From Xylona heveae TC161 (taxonomy: Eukaryota; Ascomycota; Xylonomycetes; Xylonales; Xylonaceae), in the NCBI RefSeq assembly GCF_001619985.1, contig NW_017264198.1, positions 620,001 through 684,000 on the forward strand: a DNA stretch of 64,000 nucleotides. Direction: 5' to 3'. Positions within the stretch are counted from its first letter, which is position 1. Each line of letters starts with the position of its first letter. Under the pieces are notes generated by a model. That model was not told the origin of the DNA and did not search any database. It saw only the letters and a program-made list of their open reading frames with translations. The position numbers were made by a program, and so were the translations under genes. Below, in pieces: positions 56,396 to 64,000 of this stretch.

Positions 56396-57784
56396 CTAGG
56401 AGGAAACAATTCGTCGTCTATTAGTTGGCTCCAGCGTAGGTTGAAGTGGACGAGGTCGCTTGAGAATTTTACCATCGCTTCCCTCGGGAATGCTCCTGCT
56501 GAGTTCGGAAAATTGTCGTTTCACTGGCATTGAGGCTAATGAAGCCAGAAGATCCAGTGGAGACTTGTCAAATTCTATTGCTTGTTTCTTCACAGTGATA
56601 GCGACACTGTCCCTTGAAGTGACCGGGAGTCGTGCTTCCGGAATGCTTGGTTTGGCAAACACACCATCCAGTCTCTCGTTGTGGTCCCAACAGCGTTGAC
56701 TCAGCCCAGGAACTGGAGAAAGATTTCGAATTGATTCCCATGTCCACCGAGAATCCCTCAAAGTAACAAAAATCACAGGCAAGTGATTCGCGGGCAAAGA
56801 TGCTGCGCATGACCCCCTCAGAAAGGAAGCGTCCCACGTATTGCTTTCGAAACTTTCAGACAAATCATTTCCAACTATCAGGTTGGAGATGCCATTCGTA
56901 ATTCGAATTTGTGCACGAGCAGGCACCCAGCGCCGACCTTGCAATACATCGTGAAATGCAGAATCAATGCTGAGCATTATTGAGTGCTGATCAGGGCCGG
57001 AAAATATAATCCAACGAAAAAGGCCCCGCGAGCGGCAACGGAGGTCAGCGATGTCGCCGGGTTGGAATTCGAATGTTGTGCCAGGGACGATAATAACATA
57101 CGCCTCCCAGGAGTTTTCTGAAGGAGTATTGATGCTGATATTGGTGACGGGAAGCTTGTCGAAAGGTCGAGTCCCCATGTTCTTGGGCCTTCTGGACCTG
57201 CGCTTACTAGGACTAGGGGCCCTAGGGCGATGATCAAGCTCAATTTGCAGGTCTTCAACGCGAAGCTCCAGATCCATAGAAGCATCGTCGATACACGCGA
57301 CCCTCTCCTTGAGTACTTTGAGATCTTGGTATAGACTCTGCGCCTTGTCGATGGCGCCGTCCAGCTTGTCCTCTAAGTCCAATAAGCCAGTCCTAGTAGA
57401 CTCATGAACGCCATTCATGTTGTGATAGACGCCTGAAATAGATTGATAGATGCCTTGCATGTCTTTTTCTCTTTCCGCCCTTTCCTTCTCTAAACGTTCA
57501 GAAAGTCCGCGCACCATTTCTGCCAGACGCACATGCTCCTCCATTGAGACGGCCGGCGACGGCACATCTGGAACATGATAGCACGCTTGATGCCCACATT
57601 CGCAGCTTGAATCAGGCACCCGCGAATTTAAGACATATCCTTGACAAGCACAGCGTTGACCAGTTACCTGAGGATGCAGCAGAATAAACCGACATGCTCC
57701 GCGTGGTAATGAAAGACTGGTACCCACATGATTCGAGGACCAGGAACCAGAAATTGAATATAGACGAGGAGACCCTTCGAACAT
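56396..57784 (-). CDS. Unrecognised Cys/His-motif and coiled-coil protein, 462 aa
   Basis: Single exon from an ATG at 57784. Residues about 45-70 have a cluster CACQGY...CECGHQACYH (Cys at four or more positions and two His), which could bind zinc. A long coiled coil follows (about 80-180), containing EMVRGLSERLEKERAEREK and a heptad-rich part. A basic patch SPSKRRSRRPKN comes next. The C-terminal 250 residues include strand-rich GDIADLRCRSRGLFRWIIF and have no match I know, with a basic tail. No signal peptide or membrane span. The combination suggests a nuclear or DNA-binding scaffold, but the function is unknown. Confidence 0.72.
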   Translation of the reverse strand: MFEGSPRLYSISGSWSSNHVGTSLSLPRGACRFILLHPQVTGQRCACQGYVLNSRVPDSSCECGHQACYHVPDVPSPAVSMEEHVRLAEMVRGLSERLEKERAEREKDMQGIYQSISGVYHNMNGVHESTRTGLLDLEDKLDGAIDKAQSLYQDLKVLKERVACIDDASMDLELRVEDLQIELDHRPRAPSPSKRRSRRPKNMGTRPFDKLPVTNISINTPSENSWEAYVIIVPGTTFEFQPGDIADLRCRSRGLFRWIIFSGPDQHSIMLSIDSAFHDVLQGRRWVPARAQIRITNGISNLIVGNDLSESFESNTWDASFLRGSCAASLPANHLPVIFVTLRDSRWTWESIRNLSPVPGLSQRCWDHNERLDGVFAKPSIPEARLPVTSRDSVAITVKKQAIEFDKSPLDLLASLASMPVKRQFSELSRSIPEGSDGKILKRPRPLQPTLEPTNRRRIVSS

Positions 57785-60000
57785 TTGCGTGGAGAGAGGT
57801 TTTGATTTCGTTTCTAGAGTATTATCATCATCATAAATTAAGAGACCGCATCAGCATAAGGAGCCCAGCCCTACGCTGGGAAACAACAACGGGAACATGT
57901 GGACAACAAAGGAGAGTGAGGAAGCAAACTTGTCGATGTCAAAGAGCGTTTAAGCTGCCCCTCTCCCGTTCTATATAGCAGGTCTCGGGTACGGACGATG
58001 CAGCGCCAGCTTTTCTTGCTTACGCGATAAGCCTTCTTCAGAAGACGGGACAGAATCTCCTTCCAGTCCAAGGTCAGACAAGGCTCCCCACGACAAAAGG
58101 GTGTCCGACAAAGACATCAAGGGGTGTGAGGAGAACCCGCTTTGTGTGCCGTAGGAGTGCCTGCTACCTGGGGGGTTTAAATTGGATTGGGAACCCGGGC
58201 AATATTATCGCACGGTGGACAAGAGCAGGTCTTGCCTCCTAGCGATAAAGCTTAGTTGGAGGTGCCGACGAGTGGTGGTAGTGGTGGTGGTGATGGTGGG
58301 GGGTTTGGTTGGCGTGGGGTTTTAGCTAGGCATCCGCTATCTGCACCTCTGTACAGTTTAGTGATTAACTCTAAACACACACAACTTTTAACTGGAAAGA
58401 GCCGGGATCACAATCCTACAGTAATGCAAGATCAATGACAACCCGCCAGGCCGCCGTCAAAAGGATCCCTGGTGGGGGGCAAGAACAAATCAAATCATCG
58501 ACCACTATCTGGAGTCCTTTGTAACGCTCCCGCGGCCACGCCCCGCCTGCCGTCCACGCACCAGACCCAATCAATTTTGCACACCTCTGCCTGTCTCGTG
58601 GCTAACTCACGAATTTCATTGCAATGTGCGTGAGCAGCGCCTAGAATTCGTTTCAGTGATTCGAGCTCTTTCATTTGTCACATCTGAGCTGTTATTCGCT
58701 GCAAAGATAAAGGCTACTAGGGATACAAGCAGTCACTGCCATCTTTCCATGCATAGAACCGAGTCTAGACGGTAAAAAGGAATTTGTGTCCAATGATGCG
58801 GTCATCCGGAAAGGCCGACAGCCACAAATCATATTCCGGCTCCATTTATTATTCACAACCTATTAAGAATTGATTTCAGCGTACGGTCACTATCATAGTA
58901 ATGTTGGCAGGGTACAGTGCCTGCGTCCGATTTAGAGATATGTCGAAGAAGCCGAGTAGCCTTCTGAGGGCTGTAGGATCACAGCGACCCCAGCCATGGG
59001 AATTTCTCAGTGATTCGCGGAATAATGAAAAATGAAAATAAAATAAAATAAGGTAACCCCAGTCTTCACATGAATATCGTGATAAGCTCGCCCCGATCAG
59101 CACCCTCCCCCACGCTTCCGAGTTTATGGATGTCTTTGTACTACAAAGGATATCTCATCAAATGGTGTGGTGCACACAGAAAGGGGCATTTTCGGGAGTG
59201 ATATCTGAGTCCTGTCGTCCATTTAAGCCCAATGACTGTCACATGTGTCTTGCCGCACTGCTTTGTCGTACCTATATTTTTCCGACCTACCTTAGCAAGT
59301 AGTTCCTTGTTCACGTCTTCGAAAGATCCAGTAGGCCAGCTCAGCCTTGGCGATACAACACGTCTCTCGCTAAAGTCACTGCAAATCAGAGTTGCTAGAG
59401 TTGACAAAGTAGCTTACAAAGTACTGAGCCTATCGGCACAAGCCTCTCCGATTGAATATATGAGAGGAATAGGAAAAGGAATGACGAAGGCAACGCTTCA
59501 AAGTTAGCTCTATTTGATAGTGCAGAGACGGCCATGGACCGAGAATTATATGAGATTCTTCCCCAGTTGTTGATAGATCACAACTGAAAGTCAGGAACAT
59601 TTCGAGAATTCTGCCGTCACTAACTGGCATCTTATAACTGCGTTCAGCTGTTGATGACCAAAAGAAGATATCGGTTGTTTTGTCTCCGATCAATGCCTTA
59701 GAACCGCAAGAGATAGGTGTTGGCAAAGAAGTGGGTTTTGTAACTTGAGTGCAGTATCCTCAAACCGAAGCCGTCGCGAAGGCCGCAAAGCTTTGTCTAT
59801 ACCGTCAGGAGAATGTTGGGCAAATAGCTGAAAAGAGGTATTGTGATCAAATTCAAGACTCTCCCGCTCATGCTCGACCCTTATGATCCTCTGCAGACTC
59901 ACAACGTATTGAAGAAGGGACGAAGATATATTACGTGTAAGGTCTTCGCCAGTCCAGGGAAGCGGAAGTGGGTCCTCAGGCAGTATATTGATTGTATTTT
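57785..60000. other. 2.2-kb stretch with unassigned minus-strand protein-like frames
   Basis: From 57785 to about 59100 I see nothing except a GGT/GGTGG-rich stretch near 58266-58300. From about 59100 to 60000 three neighbouring minus-strand frames (60004-59690, 59726-59430, 59407-59141) have a protein-like mix of residues, for example TGEESHIILGPWPSLHYQIE. They do not join through splice sites that keep the frame. They may be a decayed or mis-modelled gene just after the parvulin stop codon. No gene is called. Confidence 0.4.
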
Positions 60001-60561
60001 TCACTTTCGACCTTCGACCATGATGATATGGTATCCAAAACCCGTTTTCACCTCGACATATTTAGGAGAAGAAGTTGTGCTCGGCTCCAGCTCGTAGGCG
60101 GCCTTTTCGAAGGTTGGATCTAAACTACCTCGGACCTTCCAACCTAATGAACCACCTGCGACAATCAACCATTGCTGTTAGTCAAATTGAAATTCTTTGA
60201 AAATTTCTCTCTGAGAACAGGAACAGACCTTGTCTCGCCTTGTCTTCGGAAAACTCGCGTGCCACGTCATCGAATTTGGCTCCTTCTTGGAGCTTGGTCA
60301 GAGCGGACTGTGATTTTGAATATTTCTCACACTATCAGGGGCCGTCAGTCTATGTCGAAGCTCCAATACGTCCAAACTTCCGTGTTGGTAAGACAGGTTG
60401 GATTTAGGACCCCCACACATCTACAGAGGATTGTGTGCATCGGCGTCAGAACTCACCAGAATATGGCGGACATTAATGCTTGTTGCTGGCTTCAGCTTGC
60501 TGCCGCCGGATGCATCGCCACCGCCACCGCCACCGCCACCTTTCTTGTTCTTAGGTGCCAT
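60001..60561 (-). CDS. pin4: Parvulin-type peptidyl-prolyl isomerase (PIN4-like)
   Basis: Exons are 60561-60457, 60331-60229 and 60155-60001 (120 aa; PIN4/Par14 about 130). It catalyses cis-trans isomerisation of prolyl bonds; the human relative works in ribosome biogenesis and in mitochondria. The start MAPKNKKGGGGGGG and GDASGGSKLKPA is the basic Gly-rich tail. The PPIase domain has INVRHILCEKYSKSQSAL, KLQEGAKFDDVAREFSEDKA, then GGSLGWKVRGSLDPTFEKAA and KTGFGYHIIMVEGRK. It lacks a WW domain. A Gly run is encoded by a GCCACC-type repeat on the plus strand (about 60517-60541). Confidence 0.94.
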
Positions 60562-60865
60562 GTCTTTCGCTGGAAAATAGTGATGAAGAAGCTAGTTCGT
60601 GGGGTCGAGATACGGCGACAACGCTACAGGTAAATTTCCAGTGAAGCTTGTCCTAATGATGGTGGGGTTCGCTAGCCTAACCTCCGGTGACGTTCCGCGC
60701 TTGCGGGTTACCGAAGATACTGGAGCTTGTGGGCTCATAACAAACATTGGGTAGTTTGCAACGATTTTCGATTTAAATTATACATAGCTCTAATTGGTCC
60801 AGCAAAGGGCACTGAGGGATACTGACGCTGATCATAACGCGGGACGCCGAGCAATTTGAGTTCTC
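60562..60865. other. Divergent promoter between PIN4 and ALKBH6
   Basis: 304 bp between two starts. No feature besides short A/T stretches. Confidence 0.5.
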
Positions 60866-61768
60866 ATGAGCGAAATGGAGGCCGTCACGAAGAAGCTGGA
60901 GCTTACCCGTCACCAAGTCTCGAGCATGCCACCTTCCACGATTTATATCCCCGACTTCATCACTCCTGAGGAGGAGGAGCAGCTACTCAATAAAGTATGT
61001 TTAGATCAAATATTCCCATATTCATCCGTCCTTTCTATTTGTTCAGTTGGTTTTTAATGCTTGGGGTAGGTTGTTCGGATTGGAACATGTGGCCCTCGCT
61101 TTTTGGAAATCATGGACTGCAAGATGAAAGGAGGAATATACAGCTAAAACAAGAACATTTAGATCCGTACAGCGCCCCTTCCACGTTGGGCTCAGCTTTC
61201 TCGACGTCGACTGCAGACCTGGCCGTCCAGTCTCAGCTCTTCTAATACACTGCTTGCCGCACCGCTGCCGGCTTGGCTTCATGATCCCATTATTCCTAGA
61301 CTAGAATCTCAGACGGGAATCTTTATGGATAGTCCCCACGGTGCTCCAAACCACGTTTTGATCAATGAGTACGCGCCAGGACAAGGCATTATGCCACATG
61401 AAGATGGTGCCGCTTATCATCCCGTTGTTGCAACTGTTTCCCTCGGTGCTGCAATTGTACTGGATATCTACCAAAAAAGGGAAACAGGGGAACGAGAAAT
61501 TGAGCCGACATATAGGATTCTACAAGAGCCTCGGAGTCTTTTGATTACTACTGATGAAATGTATACGAAGCATCTACACGGCATTCAAGAAATCACAGCG
61601 GACCGAGACCTCGGTCCAAAGACAATCAGCAATTGGGATTTGCTGGGTCACCAGATTGCCTTTACAGACGGCCAGAACGAGAGGCAAGTGCGGACTAGTT
61701 TGACTTATCGAGACGTGCTCAAGGTGTCGAAGTTAGGTAGTAAAATGAAAATTTTTGGCAACCGTTAA
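60866..61768 (+). CDS. ALKBH6-like 2-oxoglutarate/iron dioxygenase
   Basis: Exons are 60866-60994 and 61163-61768 (244 aa). AlkB-family enzymes oxidatively remove methyl groups from nucleic acids; the ALKBH6 type is linked to DNA-damage tolerance in a few organisms, substrate uncertain. PSTIYIPDFITPEEEEQLLNK leads, then RRLQTWPSSL after the splice. The HxD motif is in MPHEDGAAYHPV, a distal His in HLHGIQE, and the Arg pair in RQVRTSLTYRDV. The second ATG at 60875 is also possible. The intron is 168 nt. It is the fungal homologue of human ALKBH6 by motif order. Confidence 0.9.
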
Positions 61769-61873
61769 ACTGTTCCGAAAATGACCAACTTCCGCTCTTC
61801 TTGATTGTTGACATATCATGGTGAGGACCTTGCCAAAAGCTGTAGAATATTTCCCGCCCGAAAACACCATGGC

Positions 61874-62930
61874 CTAGTAGATAAATGGTATCATTCTCCA
61901 TTTCCCACGCACTTGCTCTTCCCCAAACTTTTGGACATACCACTCTCTGGTAGTCCCCGCTGTTACGCCTAGGTTTATAACAACGAATATTAAGCCAGCT
62001 AAAACGGACTTATTGACTATTACCCCCTCCGGAGCAGCGATCAAAGAGAGAGAAAGATAAATGAGACACTCCATGGTGTAGTGGGGGCATAGAAGAAAGC
62101 GGAAAATAGGATGCTTTGGAAATGTGTATTTTGGTAGCGACGCCAAATATACATGTGCGTCATGCTGGATCCCCGAAGCGATAAGGAAGAGTGGCAGACA
62201 AAGAAACGTCCGCAAGGACGGAGCCGGGATTTCTAGTAATGAGATGGATGGTTCAAGAGAGCGCAATTTAGCTGTTGTCAAAGGCATTAGACCATTTGTC
62301 GTGGAGTCTTATTTAAATGGCGAAACACCTACGCAGTCCTTCGACCCAGATTGAGATTCCCATCGCAATGTAAAATGTAACGCCTAGCAGCCAGTGCACA
62401 AACCACATTGTTGAATTTGATGGTTTTGATAAGACAACTGACTCGACCAACCTTCGTATCCCCTGAACCGTCATCAGAAGCCATGCCAATACGACTTTTT
62501 CAATTGTCATTGACGTGCTCTCTTGGCGCCATGTTGAATTTTGACTGATGATTCGAAAGACACTTCCTTTCGTGACAAGCTGAAAGGCCCAGAAGATTGA
62601 TGAGAAAACAGATGCTATATAAAAATGTGTAAAATAGCTGTGCGGCACACGGTAAGTTGCCAGATGGTCCAGTATCTTGTTTAGCCTGTTTGGATTTTTT
62701 GCTTCATTGTCTCTATCATTAGTTTGACCAGAAAGAGAATTCCGTGATCCATAGACTAGAAATCGACTCCGAAACGGAGATATCGCATTGACAGTGACCA
62801 CCTAAAGAGATGTTAGCCATTACTTAGCTCTGTCAACCAAAAAAAATTGGTTACATACCGTGGAACTTGCAAGGAGGAAGAAAAGCTGCAGGGTTTGTGC
62901 AGGGTCTATCAGGCCAGCATGTGACAGCAT
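61874..62930 (-). CDS. dfg10: Polyprenol reductase Dfg10/SRD5A3-like
   Basis: Exons are 62930-62859, 62801-62333 and 62271-61874 (312 aa). The enzyme reduces polyprenol in the ER for dolichol synthesis (N-glycosylation); recent work places the route through polyprenal. Several hydrophobic segments occur, with HWLLGVTFYIAMGISIWVEG and FLCLPLFLIASGIQHDAHVY, the SLPKYTFPKHPIFRFLLCPH element, and the end TREWYVQKFGEEQVRGKWRM. The end matches the steroid 5-alpha-reductase C-terminus. The last intron uses a GTAGGT donor, and C+CT joins WVEGL to PKLRSLE. The signal sequence is the first membrane span. Confident family call. Confidence 0.93.
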
Positions 62931-63736
62931 ATTGTGTGTTATGATGTTTTGATAGAGAAGGCAAACACATATAACTTTAAACCAAAATCAGAAGCCTTCA
63001 AAAAAAGAACAAACTATATAAATGGATTTCAGGACTGTAATAACCAATTTATCTCATTTTAAAGCCTCGAAGAACTAGATGTTCGGGGTGAGCTTCCCCT
63101 CGTTCGTGTTGGAAGTGGAAATCTTCTCTGTTGACGGATGGCTTCTTTCGGTATGGTCGGTGGAGGGACAGCTTTGATTACATCATCCATAATCAGCGAC
63201 AATCTTCACCGTACTTATATGTTCAGTGTTGTCGTATATCTCATCATGTGCACCTCCTATTCGTTTCACCCGAACAGTGAGACTTTCCCAATTAAGTCAA
63301 ACTCTGTTTCCCCCCAGCGAAGGCCAATCAGCGCACGAAGTGGGATGGAGATGTTCCTTCGTCGTGCGCAAGTACCGCAACCGGTTCGCAGTACTCTCTG
63401 TACACTGACCATCTTCTCATTAACCCCAACACCCACGGCTTGTTACTCGGCACGGTTGTCAGACAGCGCTGACGATTGCCTTGTGCTTTCCGTCCATGTT
63501 AATCAGCGACACAAGAAGGAACTCAAATTGATTAAATATACCCCAGAGTTATTCAGCTTCAGCTGCGGCTCAGTTTCGCCTGTCAGCCTTCCCCGCCACT
63601 CACTGTGGTAGTCAGTACACGAGGATTGGGCCAACGTCCTTGTCCGAGTCACGCTGAGTAAATCACCCGAGAGGTGTTTCTAGCCACGTCGGCCCAGCAT
63701 GAGGCAAGATCGTTTGACGGACCAATCTCTATCGTG
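62931..63736. other. Divergent promoter between DFG10 and the last gene
   Basis: 806 bp. A plus-strand frame at 63138-63611 lacks motifs. The part near 62940-63060 is A/T-rich. Nothing else is called. Confidence 0.5.
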
Positions 63737-64000
63737 ATGAATGGCATTGGCCGTCCGGAGGCATCACCCACAAAGCCTGCAGGTGCCGGAGATGGAAATA
63801 ACGAGGGCCATGTCGGTGCTGCTCGAGAACCTGCCCGCAGCGATAGGTTGACCGACAAACCCGAGCTTGTTTCGTCGGCATCAGACAAACAGGATTCGCA
63901 GAAGCCAGCCATGACAGTCAATGATCAAGATTCGAAGGATTGGGATCCCGACAAAAGCGATTCTGAGGCTGAGACGATCGTGCTACCGGAAGCTCAAGCA
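63737..64000 (+). CDS. Start of an unrecognised acidic protein (truncated by window end)
   Basis: From ATG 63737 the frame is open for 88 codons to the window edge. It begins MNGIGRPEASPTKPAGAG and continues with a Ser/Asp/Lys-rich, low-complexity stretch ending DWDPDKSDSEAETIVLPEAQ. Such acidic, disordered N-termini are common in fungal chromatin proteins, for example PHD- or SET-domain ones, but no domain is visible here. An overlapping ATG at 63741 is in another frame. The opposite strand is also open (63649-63921), but it has no features. Confidence 0.55.
   Translation, partial: MNGIGRPEASPTKPAGAGDGNNEGHVGAAREPARSDRLTDKPELVSSASDKQDSQKPAMTVNDQDSKDWDPDKSDSEAETIVLPEAQA

Noticed and set aside
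1-64000. tRNA genes, rRNA, CRISPR arrays, DNA transposons and virus-derived elements
   Set aside because: I looked for tRNA A/B boxes with stem pairing, terminal inverted repeats, transposase, reverse transcriptase or integrase motifs and long direct repeats by eye, and saw none. Weak or diverged examples could escape a reading without a search program.

Overview
The window is nuclear DNA of a filamentous ascomycete, most likely Pezizomycotina and probably class Eurotiomycetes. The evidence is genes packed about every 2 kb on both strands, many short introns (about 48-130 nt) with GT-AG ends and CTAAC/CTGAC branch sites, and fungal-type proteins throughout (Efr3, Sls1, Pal1, Dfg10, Spp1, a fungal 2H phosphodiesterase). 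It is an ordinary housekeeping region. I saw no transposon, no virus-derived element, no tRNA or rRNA gene, no CRISPR array and no secondary-metabolite cluster. Gene models were built by hand: introns were placed so that the frame closes and family motifs join.

Layout: 0-6 kb holds the 3' part of translation elongation factor 1-alpha and the PI4-kinase scaffold EFR3. 7.3-11.3 kb has the branchpoint-bridging protein (minus) divergent from a Ure2-type glutathione transferase. 11.5-16.1 kb has mitochondrial Sls1 and an NT-C2 domain protein (both minus). 16.6-24.6 kb has tRNA adenosine deaminase TAD1, a small unrecognised acidic protein, spliceosomal SF3B5, a 2H phosphodiesterase and a RecA/Rad51-like protein. 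25.6-27.7 kb is the cell-morphology protein Pal1, followed by a 3.1-kb stretch without genes. 30.8-39.6 kb has Mediator MED31, Pol III subunit RPC11, an ankyrin protein, the Smc5/6 subunit Nse3, an unrecognised protein and the COMPASS subunit Spp1. 40-50 kb has an intracellular-type GH5 glucanase, a myotubularin phosphatase, ribosomal protein uS3 and the PP2A scaffold A subunit. 50.4-64 kb has PheRS beta, the eEF1A methyltransferases EFM4 and EFM7, a Cys/His plus coiled-coil protein, a parvulin, an ALKBH6-like dioxygenase, the polyprenol reductase Dfg10 and the start of one more gene.

How the genes relate: translation and RNA processing dominate (eEF1A, uS3, PheRS, TAD1, RPC11, BBP, SF3B5). 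The two most striking points are these. First, EFM4 and EFM7, both writers of eEF1A methyl marks, sit tail to tail about 53 kb from the eEF1A gene itself. Second, an intron of the branchpoint-bridging protein gene carries an array of the very CTAAC motif that this protein binds, followed by a pyrimidine tract. Eight genes have a first coding exon shorter than 30 nt. One of these consists of the ATG alone.
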